Source: Prosapia bicincta
Taxonomy: Eukaryota > Arthropoda > Insecta > Hemiptera > Cercopidae
Assembly: GCA_036971475.1 (NCBI GenBank)
Contig: JBAIZL010000008.1
Span: forward strand, 4,625,501 to 4,689,500
Direction of reading: 5' to 3'
Length of the DNA stretch: 64,000 bases
The position numbers were made by a program, and so were the translations under genes. The notes beneath the pieces are model-generated. The model had not been told where the DNA came from, searched no databases, and worked only from the letters and a program-made list of their open reading frames with translations. Position 1 is the stretch's first letter, and each line of letters opens with the position of its first letter. Positions 40,830-51,600 of this stretch are shown here, piece after piece.

Positions 40830-41690
40830 TATTGCTGCTGCAACAATTATTCCAATTTCTTGCTGCATCTCACCTTCAAATCACACATATCTGGGATACA
40901 CGAGAGTCTTTTATCAAATAAAAGACCCAAAAATCGAACACTACCCTTGGTTTGAAGTTGAATCCCATTAAGTCTTTTTCTTCCTTTGTGCAAGAGAATA
41001 ATAAAAATTTCGGTGCTCCATTAATGACATTGCCACCATTATCTTCTTACTCAAATAAACTTTACTAGGATCATCAGGAGAATCCTGTCCTCTTCAAATT
41101 CGATGCAGATGGCGTACTTAAAGTTTCCATATAATGTTATTAGCCAGTAATCGTGGCGGGCGTTACGGGCGAGACTATAGGAACGGACACACCCTTGGAT
41201 CACAATAAGATCATTTCCAACCCTTAGAACTCTGAGGCTTATAGCTTTTCTCCTTATCTCAATTTGATGGGCATCAGTCGAGAACTCGTAATACTGTGCA
41301 CAGGCTACGACACCTGTGCTCCGCAGACACTCCCTGACCAAGGACTGAAGCGACCGGTAGACTAGAAACCGCGCATAAGCCTTTGGCAGAGCAAGCTCAC
41401 ATCAGCGTCCCAGACCAGAGTTTGTCAAGCTTTGGTCTTTTCAGCAATTCCAATGCACAACGGTTCTGACCAGTCAAAATCCCTAAGAGAAGATGTAAGT
41501 GTTTAAATGTTTAGAGATTGTGTTGAATATGTGGTGTCTGTAAAAAGTGTATTAGTGTGTAATAATGAAGTTGGTGTTGTTAGTAGTGTATATGTTTGGA
41601 TGGGGTACCGTGAGGGACGCCAAACCCCTCTTAGTAGTTGCAGCTAGTTCGCACCTCCCATGCGGGAATGATACTCTAAATAAGAATATA
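40830..41690 (-). mobile_element. Unclassified transposon fragment, GC-richer
   Basis: The composition changes sharply compared with the flanks. On the minus strand a leader-like segment (TTGGCGTCCCTCACGGTACC near 41615) precedes a frame of 96 codons at 41341-41051 with RKAISLRVLRVGNDLIVIQG. The leader resembles 5' ends of non-LTR retrotransposons, but no RT or endonuclease motif is present. I do not recognise the family. Confidence 0.35.
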
Positions 41691-42459
41691 AATCCAAGCA
41701 GAAAAGAATAAAATTATCAAGAGTAGTGGTTTAATTGAAATTTAATAAAAAAAAGTAAAATAAAAAATTTTTGGTCAACATAAATATTGACTTCAAAATT
41801 TTATTTAATTTTTATTTATTCTATTCAAATACTTTGTTTTATGAAGCATGATGGAAACCTTGTAGTAGAGCTATATTTTGACATGGAAGGCAAGGAACCG
41901 TTAGAGTATTGTAATTTTTCTGATTTAAGTCTGGAGAAGTCTCATAGAATTATTCTTTTGTATCATAGAGCAATTAATTCAACGTTGCAAGTACAACCTA
42001 ATGTGAATTTGAAAATTTTGAAATTGGCACTACATTTGAAAATTAATATTGCCAATATTTAAAAAAGTAAAGAAGAAATGATTTACTAAGTTGTCAATTT
42101 TTTTCAAAATTAATCAAAAGAGTCTAAGGTTCTAAGTCTTTGACAATAATTTTTTCTGTAGTATAAACTGTTTTTATTACAGGTCATATCAAAAGCAGAA
42201 TAAAATAAATGATTAATATAACTTTGTTCATTTTTTTATGCTACAAAAATAAGAAAGAAATATCCTGTTATTTTTTTATATAAAATTACTAAAACAGATT
42301 CTTTCTGGAAAACATTAAGAACTCATACAATGAGAATCATTCTTTACTCAAGAATATTTTTTTTTTGCTTGGTGTAACCATTGAAAATTTTATTTTAGAT
42401 AGTAAAAATTAAAGTTGCTTGTTGTAATCATCTTGAATTAACTGTTAAATCATAAGTAG
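41691..42459. other. No feature recognised
   Basis: AT-rich intron. The plus frame of 91 codons at 41787-42062 has no recognisable motif and AT-rich codons; I leave it uncalled. Confidence 0.45.
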
Positions 42460-42630
42460 TTATTGAGTAACTGAGTGAAAACCGATAACTTACTTGCTGA
42501 TGTTTATCAAAACTATGGTTTAATTCATGAAGGCAACCCAAAGTAACGGGTTGGCTTCGTCAATGAAGCAATTGTTTTAATAAGCAACAGCAAGTAAGTT
42601 ATCTGTTTTCACTCAGTTACTCAATAATAA
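42460..42630. repeat. Palindromic repeat, family B
   Basis: Arms TTGAGTAACTGAGTGAAAAC and its complement near 42603-42623 bound a unit of about 170 bases. The right half keeps TCGTCAAT at 42557-42564 and CAGCAAGTAAG, but GAA is lost. Closely related units are at 27095 and 27550. Confidence 0.65.
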
Positions 42631-42771
42631 CTTATAAGTAAACGTTATATTAAAACGGTATATTAGGTTAACCTTATAGAGGTGTTATTACATATGAAAT
42701 TACTTCAGTTCCACTTTAGTTTTCATGGTGACAGAGATCTCTTTTACTTTATTAAGGAAGTTAAATGTTAC

Positions 42772-42891
42772 CTTTATCTCATTTAACAAAGGATAGGTTG
42801 ACAATGGGTATTTGAACAGAGCTTCTTCTGAATTAATCCACTTTATTGTCTCATCAAAACTCTCCAGAATTCGCATTTGTTTCTGAATATA
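42772..42891 (-). CDS. Dynein heavy chain exon
   Basis: Acceptor TTACAG, donor GTAACA, 40 codons in phase 0. It encodes YIQKQMRILESFDETIKWIN then SEEALFKYPLSTYPLLNEIK. The E-LF--P-S-YP-L-EI pattern is a conserved landmark of dynein heavy chain tails. Confidence 0.92.
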
Positions 42892-43411
42892 CTGTAATAA
42901 ATGACAAAATTAAATTAAATTTTTATTACTAAAAAAAAGTAATAAAAATATCCTAAACTAATGCCGTATGACCAAAAAGAAAAATAATGCTGCTGGATGA
43001 ATGCCGATAGAAGTGATAGGTAATATGGTACTTACATATATAAGTAAGAAAGTCATATGTTATGGGAGATAATATATAGTACAAAGTAAATTAAAAATTA
43101 TCAAACTTGTTCTCCACTAAATTGAAAAACATTACTTTATATTAACATTACATGAAGTAACATCCTTTATCTATTAATTTCACCTATCAAGTCAATAAGA
43201 ATTGAAAAAAAGTTTTATTATTTATTTAAAAAGGTAACTAAATCAATACAGTAGTTTTATGGAATTTAATTAGATTTTACAGAGTTTTTTCTATTTTGAT
43301 GGCTGTTTACTCAGTGTTAATATAACAATGAGTTTCATTGTAACAGGTTAACAGCCAAATTATCATTATTAAAAACAGCCAAATTATCACGTTCGTCTGT
43401 GTATGTGTCTG

Positions 43412-43413
<2 letters not shown>
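42892..43413. other. No feature recognised
   Basis: Intron sequence up to the (TA)n that precedes the outer LTR element. Confidence 0.5.

Positions 43414-43493
<80 letters not shown>
43414..43493. repeat. (TA)n microsatellite, target of the outer LTR element
   Basis: About 80 bases of TA repeats directly left of the LTR at 43494. TA repeats also follow the other LTR at 57943, so the element inserted into a microsatellite. Confidence 0.85.
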
Positions 43494-43496
<3 letters not shown>

Positions 43497-44967
43497 AATG
43501 TAATTATAAAACAGACGCAACGGGGTTTATTATTATTATTGATTTTATTGAATGATATTTTATTTCTAGTTAAAACACAAACAACTCAGGAACAATTCAT
43601 AATTCTTTATTATCACAATTTCATCTCAACATTTAACAATAAACACAAAACAAAAATTTATAACTTAACAAGTTTTAACAAACTCGGTTTAACTCTTATT
43701 TCTTTTGATTTTATAGTTACACAATTTTAATACCCTTGGCTAATTTTACGATCTCTTACAATCTCGGGGTTTATAACATGGGCTATATTTTTACTTCTTT
43801 TGTTAATTAAATAAATTTTGAAAAACAATATTAAATTTTGAAATTAGTTTTAATAAATATTTTCCGGATGGAAATACTTTAATTTGGAATAAGCAAAAGG
43901 CGAAACTATTTGAACTGGATTATGATCTTATTACTATTAATCACAAGATATTCTAATGTACAATTTTAAACTTCCCTATTATCCTAAGAGTCCACTAAAG
44001 TTTATTTTTTTATATAGCGCTAGGTACTTAACTTATCAAATAACGGCGAATGGCTGCTTGCTCACACGTAGAATTCCGTTCTCTTTAAATTTCACTTTTT
44101 TACACACTTAAATTGTTTCTAGTTCTTTCAAATTATATTTTCACTGTACTATATCTTTTAATTTTCTTATTCCTGTTTAATCTGGCCAATTTTCCTCACA
44201 AAACTGTATAATTTTGACGAATTCCTTTCAAATTGAATTTTGACTGCACAGAAAGGTCTGCTTCCTCGCCGTCACCACGCCAGCCTCTAACTAAACTAAC
44301 ACTTCGTTTTTCTTTTAAAATGTTACAAATATGGCGGCCTCCTTCTTAAAAAACAAAATCAGATGGTTTATAATTTAGTTCGATTCCTTCTCACTATAGT
44401 CGACTGCACACTTGACCTACTTCTTGCTTTCACCTCTGTTTTTACAGCTGATGCAATAACGCGATTGTTTACAATGGCGTTTTAATTTGGTTAACTTTAG
44501 TTGAAACTTACTGTTTCAATTTTCCGATCCTTAACAAACCTCCCAGTGTTTATTTAATTACTATTATTAGTGTATGAAGTGTCTTTGTGTTTTACTTTTG
44601 TAATATTTTGAATTGTGTGTGTTTTGACTGGACTTTTCCAAACATAACCTTTCATTGTTTACAATCGTTTTTCACTTTTTCCTCAAGTAATTACTTATGC
44701 CCTATTTTACTAATATTTACAATTTTGTTTAACATATAACTATTATTAGATTATCTTGTTTTAAATTTTATTTGATACAACAAATTTCTTTATGTATTTA
44801 CAGTTCAAATATCTTATTTACTAATCTAGGCTTTTACCTAAATTTAGTTTCAATTTTAACCTAACCAATCTTTTAATGAATTTCTTTTTAAATTTTGTGT
44901 GAGTTATTTCTAATATATTCTTCCAATTCTTAAATAATATTATATAGCCCATTCTATAAATGTTACA
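43494..44967 (-). repeat. 3' LTR of the outer element
   Basis: Starts TGTAATG and ends TTACA on the plus strand (TG/CA on either strand). It is 1474 bases against 1482 for the other LTR, with several small indels and substitutions, so the insertion is older than the inner element. Confidence 0.85.
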
Positions 44968-45361
44968 ATGTCCCCTAATTTAATTTAAATAAAAAAATAT
45001 TCCTACTATCTACATTACACATTCTTTACATTTTACAAGCTTGTTTAAATATACATATTTTTTTTTTTTAATTAAATTCAAATTAACATTTATTTCCTAA
45101 TTGTACATTTTATTTAATAATTAATTGAACACATTTTTTATTGAGTAAGTACCTCAACACTTTGGCTAACTTATTGTCCATTGTCTTTACTACTTTTATA
45201 ACTGTCCATTTATACTTAATTCCTACGACACAATTTTATCTTAATTCTTTAACAATCAAATACTGAGCTGAAAACTTCAAGCTACATATTACTTAACTTA
45301 TCTTCTAACAATACAATATACTTATAACTAACATTCAATCAACAATTCTTTAACAATTCTA
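44968..45361 (-). other. Outer element interior, 3' part
   Basis: AT-rich non-coding part between the polypurine tract at 44968-44982 and the insertion point of the inner element. No frame. Confidence 0.6.
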
Positions 45362-45365
45362 ACGT
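45362..45365. repeat. Target duplication ACGT, left
   Basis: ACGT directly before TGTAACATTTT of the 5' LTR; repeated at 54007-54010. Confidence 0.8.
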
Positions 45366-46554
45366 TGTAACATTTTGAAGTAGTATACATATAAAAGGCA
45401 CTTACCAAAATAAGATAAATATATAAAAATAAATTCAGTATGTAAAAATTACTAAAATATACCAGGAACGAATTGTAAACATAACCTAATTTCACTTGTG
45501 TAGAAAATTCACACGGCCACATTTTAGATCTAATCACAAGATTTTATATAAAAGAAAAAAACACACAAATCACTATTTATAAGAATATGTATTAGAAATA
45601 ATTGATAGGTAACAATTTAAATAGAACTATGTAAAAAATACACTTAAAACTTTCACACGGCAAGCTAGTGAAATGTGCTGGAGTAAACACGTTGCATAAC
45701 GGATTTGTGGAGTTGCGTGCGCATTGACCGGCAACAGATGTTCGTTTTAAATATTTCTCATGGAAATATAATATAAAACAGTTTTGGGTTTAAATGCAAA
45801 GAAATTTAAGTACAGTTGTTAAGAAGAAGAAGTGTATCCGTAAAGAAGAAGAACATGACATCCGTAAAGCTGTTACTTGCAAGGAATAAACGAAAAAATA
45901 GCGGAAATTCACGATTTGGCCATTTTTTTCTAACAAAGGTAGCGTCAGTCAGAGTTGGAACCAAGCATCGGAACGAGGAAGACGTATTCAGAATTGGCTG
46001 TAAAAATTTTATTTTTTTAACTAGTGCGGAAAGTGCAGTATCATATTTAAATCGTAATTACAGAGTAACAATAAGCCAAATAATTGAACTGATCAATTAA
46101 GAAGACATTATTCAGGAAATATATTTAATTAAGAACTAAAATAACTTGTAAAAATTTTAACTTGTAAAAATTGTAATTTAGATATTTTTTTGAAAGTGCC
46201 AACTCAAAATTTATTAGTCAAAATTTAGAAAACCCACCTATTTAACCCGAGATAAAGAGAGCTCAAGCTCAAATTGAAATAATTAAATCAATTTCAATTC
46301 ATATTAAATTTTATAACTAAACTTCTTGCTGCCATAACAAAATTTAGACTTAGGCTAATAAAGCTTAATTTTTGTAATTCTTTGTAGAGGAAATAAGAAA
46401 TTTTAATTAGTAAGTGACTTTGTAAAAGATATCAAGGAATGTCATTTTAAGATATTAAAAGTTTATTGTAACAAAAAGCAGCATTGAAGTGTTATTTCTT
46501 TTAAATTATAACTTTTATTAAGACTTGTATAAAACAAAATTACCAATTATTACA
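45366..46554 (+). repeat. 5' LTR of the inner element
   Basis: TGTAAC...ATTACA, 1189 bases. It should hold promoter and polyadenylation signals. It also contains an open frame of 94 codons from a TTG (81 from the first ATG, near 45855), identical in the other LTR. I do not call it as a gene. Confidence 0.93.
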
Positions 46555-46555
46555 T

Positions 46556-46578
46556 TTGGCACACAAACGTGGGGCTCG
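46556..46578 (+). promoter_or_regulatory. Primer binding site of the inner element
   Basis: TTGGCACACAAACGTGGGGC starts two bases after the LTR. It resembles the TGGCGCCCAACGTGGGGC site that pairs with a lysine tRNA, with a few mismatches. The outer element has the related site TTTGGTACACCAACGTGGGG (minus strand). Confidence 0.7.
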
Positions 46579-46750
46579 ATTATAAAAATTTTTAAGAATT
46601 AACCTTAAGGCACTTTAGATAAGATTATTAATTAAATATTTGTATTAATATTGTTTACTTTTCAGGACTTTGCAACCATAAGTCAATAATTTTTATTTTC
46701 AAAATTTAAATAGAATAAAGGGGAATTTTGAAATTTTAGATAAAGAAATT

Positions 46751-46775
46751 AAAAAAAAAAAAAAAAAAAAAAAAA
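46751..46775 (+). promoter_or_regulatory. A25 tract in front of the gag start codon
   Basis: Twenty-five consecutive A end one base before the ATG at 46777. It may influence translation initiation or be a slippage-prone tract. Confidence 0.6.
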
Positions 46776-46776
46776 T

Positions 46777-48663
46777 ATGGAATCTGAAACAGGTACATAT
46801 AATTTAAGGAGGGAGAAAGCGAAAAAAACAGAAAAATTAGAGGAATATAACAAACATAGTAGGTCTAGGAAGGGTACAGCAGTTGAGGAAGCTGCAAAAG
46901 GAAAATATGTGACATTAAAAGAAAAAATAGATGAAAAAGAGGAAGAAGCTACAATAGGCCTAATAGAATTGGAAGAAGGGACAAGCCTAGAAATACAAGA
47001 GACAGAAACGGAAGGCACAGATATGCCTATAGAAGAGAGTGAGGTGGAAACCCAAGTAGATGAGGCTAGGGGATTACCACTGATGCAAACCCAACAGAAA
47101 AAAGGAAATAATGAGAATGAAGATTTAAGGGAGATGATGAGATCTCTCATGGAAATGAGCCGAAAAGGAAAAGAGGAGATGAAAGAAATGAGTGAGAATA
47201 TGAATAGACAATTAGATAAGATGGACGAATTAAAAAAGGAATTAAAGGAGAATATAAACGAAGTAAAAGGAGAGATAAAGGAGGAAAATAAGGAGATGAG
47301 AGAAGAGATGAACAGAGGATTTGCCTCAAGTAGGTTGGAAATGAATAGGTTGGATAAGAAATTCGAGAGCCTAAAGGAAGAAAATAGGAGAATGATAGAG
47401 GATATGAGGGAACAGTTGAGAACAGAGAATAATGATGTAGTAGGAGCTATGAGAAGAGACTTAGAGGAGAAGATTAAGGAGAATTTAGAGGAAACAAAAG
47501 AAATAATAGCTGATGTGACAGAGATTAATAAGAAAGAGATAGAGAAGGTAAAAAAAATGACAATACAGAACAGGGAAGAGTTAAGAGTTTTAAATAGGGA
47601 GATAGCTATTGAGAAAAACAATAATAATGATAGAATTGACCGATTGGAAACAGAAGGAAGGAGGAATAATGAGAAACAAGGGGAATTGACCCAGAGAATG
47701 GAAAAGGTAGAAAAGAAGGTGGAAGAAAATAAAGGAGGAGAAGGCCTAAGGATAATACAGGTGTCATGCGGGAATCAGGAGGAGATGCCAAAATTTAATG
47801 GTAGGAATGGGAACCCTATGGAGTTCCTAAAAAGACTGGATAGGTATGTGGAAAGAAAATTTGGATGTAGGACAGGGGAAGGATTTGAAAATGAATGGAG
47901 AGGAATCATAGATAGAGCCTTGGAAGTAGGAGCGGCAAGATGGTGGGAATCAATTAGAGAGGAGGTGGAAAATTTCGCGGATTTACAAGACAGGTTTATA
48001 GAAAGATACTGGGCCAAAGAAATACAGGAAGGCATCAAAGAGAGAATAGAAAATGAAAGGTATATAGAGGGAAATGGAAGAGCCAGAGCAGATTATTTCA
48101 TAGAAAGAGTCATAGTTTTAAAGAACATGACACCACTGCAAAATGAGGAAGAGATAGTCCGGAGATTAAGCCGGCATTTTAATGAAAGGATACAGTTGTC
48201 AAGAAGAGTACAAAATATAAAAACGATCCGAGAGATGGAAAGGATGCTAAATGAGGAGGATATAGAGGAGAGAAATAAGGAAATAAGACAGAGAAACAGG
48301 GGACCATGGAATAGGCCTACCCCTAGAGAGGAACAGAATGGAAATAGATTTCCACCCAGAAGGGGTGAGGAAGGGATGAGACAGCAGGGAAATAGAAGAT
48401 TTCCAGGACCAGGAGAATTGTATAGAAGGAATGAATATAGAAGTGAAGGACGGCCATATGTCCAGTTTTTTAACAGAAGAATAGATAATCATATGAGGGG
48501 GAATATTGAACCAAGACCAGGGCAGGAAAATAATCGAGAAAATAGAGGAGACAGGAATTACAGAACAAATGACAGGAGCCAGAAGGAAGTAAATCAGATA
48601 GAGACAAGGAGATGTGTGGGGACAAGGAAGGAGGATGGTGCACATAGTCAAACGGAAAACTAG
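46777..48663 (+). CDS. gag: Gag protein of the inner Ty3/gypsy element
   Basis: A 628-codon frame starting at ATG 46777. Gag forms the particle that packages element RNA. Residues 1-100 are acidic and low complexity. About 120-330 is a long Lys/Glu-rich coiled coil with repeated EMREEMNR-type heptads. About 335-520 is the capsid-like domain (PKFNGRNGNPMEFLKRLDRY, then ARWWESIREEVENFADLQDR). The tail from 520 is rich in Arg, Gly and Asn and probably binds RNA; there is no CCHC zinc knuckle, which many gypsy Gags have. The stop TAG at 48661 overlaps the pol frame by 16 bases. Antisense frames over this region are shadows. Confidence 0.9.
   Translation: MESETGTYNLRREKAKKTEKLEEYNKHSRSRKGTAVEEAAKGKYVTLKEKIDEKEEEATIGLIELEEGTSLEIQETETEGTDMPIEESEVETQVDEARGLPLMQTQQKKGNNENEDLREMMRSLMEMSRKGKEEMKEMSENMNRQLDKMDELKKELKENINEVKGEIKEENKEMREEMNRGFASSRLEMNRLDKKFESLKEENRRMIEDMREQLRTENNDVVGAMRRDLEEKIKENLEETKEIIADVTEINKKEIEKVKKMTIQNREELRVLNREIAIEKNNNNDRIDRLETEGRRNNEKQGELTQRMEKVEKKVEENKGGEGLRIIQVSCGNQEEMPKFNGRNGNPMEFLKRLDRYVERKFGCRTGEGFENEWRGIIDRALEVGAARWWESIREEVENFADLQDRFIERYWAKEIQEGIKERIENERYIEGNGRARADYFIERVIVLKNMTPLQNEEEIVRRLSRHFNERIQLSRRVQNIKTIREMERMLNEEDIEERNKEIRQRNRGPWNRPTPREEQNGNRFPPRRGEEGMRQQGNRRFPGPGELYRRNEYRSEGRPYVQFFNRRIDNHMRGNIEPRPGQENNRENRGDRNYRTNDRSQKEVNQIETRRCVGTRKEDGAHSQTEN
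48648..48663 (+). promoter_or_regulatory. gag-pol overlap with possible -1 frameshift site
   Basis: The sequence GGAAAAC lies directly before the gag stop (TAG), in the 16-base window where both frames are open. The outer element keeps GGAAAAC followed by TAA at the end of its gag. It is not a perfect X-XXY-YYZ slippery heptamer. Confidence 0.45.
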
Positions 48664-51600
48664 AGAACACTGGTATCGTCGCCTTGGATCAGGAAAAGGA
48701 GCATCAAACAGAACAAATGAGGTTGCCAGTGATAAAATTTGATAAAAGCTCCTACGATAAAATTAAGTTAACTATAAATAATGTATTAATCAGTAGAAAA
48801 TTTTTAGAACAAGAAGATGAGGAGAGAAATTATAATTTAGGAATTGAAAAAAAAATAATAAACCCAGAGATAGAGATTAAGATGGAAGATACAAGTTTAC
48901 TAGCATTAATAGACACAGGCAGTAACGTAACATGTATCCAGGAGAAATGGATGTTAGAGAATAAAAATAAAATAGGAAAAATAGAAATCTTACCAATAAA
49001 AAATTTAACCATTCGGACTGCAACAAATAAGAAAACTAAAAAGATAAACAAAATGATCATGGTAATAGGAGAAATAGGAGGGGTAAAATATCCGTTTCAA
49101 TGCCTAGTGGTGCCAGGCTTATTGAGAAAATTTATTATAGGTACGGATATGTTGATGGATGTGGAGGCACAACTTGATTTTGGAAAATGGGAGATGGAGT
49201 TTAAATATGAAAACAAATTATATAAATCAAAAATGAGTGTAGATGGGCAGACAAAATTTAAAGGGGAGATGAATAATTTTGAAAATGAGATGGAGGAGGA
49301 ATTGAGTTGTGATGAACAGGAAGGAATGAATGATATGGAAAAATGGGAAGAATTTGAAACTTTTGGAAACCAGAGTCAAAATTATATTAAAATTGTACAA
49401 GAGAAGGGAGAGATAAAAAAAGAGGATATTTTTGAAAGAATAGGGAATGAAGAGGTAACTGAGGAACAAAGACAGGAGATGAGTGATTTAATAGAAAAGT
49501 ATAAAGAAGTATTTTCAGACCAGCCCGGTTTATGCACTGCATACAAACATAAGATTAAAGTTAGGGAAGATGTACCATTTTACCAAAGAAATTACCCAAT
49601 TCCTACAAAGTACCAAGATCAGGTACAAGAAGAGATAGAGAAAATGTTGAGGTTAGGTATAATTGAAAGAAGTACTAGTCCATATATTAATCCAATAGTC
49701 CCAGTCATCAAAACCAATGGGAAAGTTAGATTATGTTTAGATGCAAGAAAACTAAATGAAATTATAATTCCAGATTATGATTGCTATAGAGGAATAAATG
49801 AGATTCTACACAGAGCAAAGAGAGTTAATTGGTTGAGTACCATGGACCTCACTAACAGTTTCTGGCAGGTTGAATTGGAAGAGGAGTCAAGAAAATATAC
49901 TGCATTCCAACATAGAGGGAAAACATACCAGTTTGTTGTTACACCCTATGGATTGAAAACATCTCTAGCAGCATTGGCAAGAGCTATGGACAGTATTATG
50001 AGGGAGGAATTAGAAGATTTCACCTTAATATATGTAGATGATATTGTCTGTATGTCTGAGACATTTGAGGAGCATAAAAAACACCTAGAAAAGATCTTCC
50101 AAATTTTTTTAAAAAACAACATGACCATTAAATTTGATAAATCAGAGTTCTGTAGAAAAGATATTTCATTCTTAGGATATAGATTGACTACAAATGGAGT
50201 AAAAATGGATGAAGAGAAGGTTAGAGCTATATTAGAATTTCCCTCACCTAAAAATCCTCGACAGTTAAAAGGTTTTATTGGAATGGCTAATTATTATAAT
50301 AAATTTATAGAAAAATATTCAGAATTTGTACAACCATTATTAAAATTATTATCTAATAGAAACAAATTTATTTGGACAGAAGAGGAGGAGCGAAATTTTA
50401 TTAAATTAAAGAAAAAATTTTTGGAAACAAATGTACTTACTCACCCAGATTACCAGAAAACATTTTACCTACAAACAGATGCCAGTGAATATGCCATAGG
50501 AGGACACATCTATCAGATTGATGAAAAGGGGGAGAAAAAGGCAGTAATGTTTATGAGCCGCACATTAAAAGGAAGTGAAGTTAAATATTATACCACTGAG
50601 AAGGAATTACTTGCTATATTGTTTTGTCTGCAGAAAGCAAGACAGATCATCCTAGGAAGAAAAATTGTGATCCAGACTGACCATCAGGCCTTAACTTTTA
50701 TTAAGACTTGTAAAATTTTAAATTCAAGATTGCATAGATGGATATTACTAATGCAAGAGTATGATTATACTATTGAACACTGTAAAGGAAAAGAAAATGT
50801 AGTTGCAGACCTATTGAGCAGGAACCCTTGTGACAAAAATAAGTTTGAAAGAAGAGACCAAAATTCAGAATTACAAATAAATTATATAGAAAGAGTTATG
50901 GATATGGAAATGTGTACAAAATTTAAAGAATTTAGTAAATTACAAGTAGAAGATTTGGAAGTTAGAGAAATAAAAGAAAACATTCAAAATTATCTTCAAA
51001 ATTATAAAATTATTAATGACTTAGTATACAAAAGAAATAGGGAAAGTTGGAAAATAGTAGTACCAAAGGGAATGATTAAGGAAATAGTGGGTACTTGTCA
51101 TGAATATTACCTGCATGCAGGAGCTAAGAAATGTCATACCATATTATCAGAGAGCTTCACTTGGAAGAAGATGGGAAAAAGCATTAGGGGAATTATTAAA
51201 ACATGTAATATTTGTCAAAGAGCTAAAAATGTAACCCAAGGTAATTTTGGAGAGATGAAAGGGATCCAAGTGGAAAAACCAAAGGAGCAATTGTCAATTG
51301 ATTTTATAGGACCATTTCAAAGAACTGTAGGAGGCTATAAGTATTTATTATTAATGTTAGATGTATTTACAAAATTCGTTCAAATCTATAAATTGAAAAA
51401 GGCAACCACAGGGGAGGCAATTAAATGTTTAGAAAATTATATAGAAAATTTCGGGAGAGTAGAAAGAATACAGACTGATCATGGAACCCAGTTTAATAAT
51501 AAGAAATGGCTGGAGTATATAAAAAATAGAGAAATGAAACCAATATTTTCTCCAATAAGGAGGCCACAAAGCAATATCGTTGAGAGGGTGAATAAGGAGA

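Noticed and set aside
41787..42062. Plus frame of 91 codons
   Set aside because: Starts in AT-rich intron, no motif, not in phase with any dynein exon; cannot be supported as a gene.
43335..43520. Frame with a long Ile-Tyr run
   Set aside because: Translation of (TA)n; no coding value.
45328..45537. Minus frame in the inner LTR (and at 52798-52989)
   Set aside because: No motif; identical only because the LTRs are identical.
46749..47621. Long minus-strand frame (290 codons) opposite gag
   Set aside because: It is the antisense of the Lys/Glu-rich gag coiled coil, giving a Ser/Phe/Leu-rich product without motifs.
48247..48670. Minus-strand frames opposite the gag tail
   Set aside because: Shadows of the purine-rich gag sequence.
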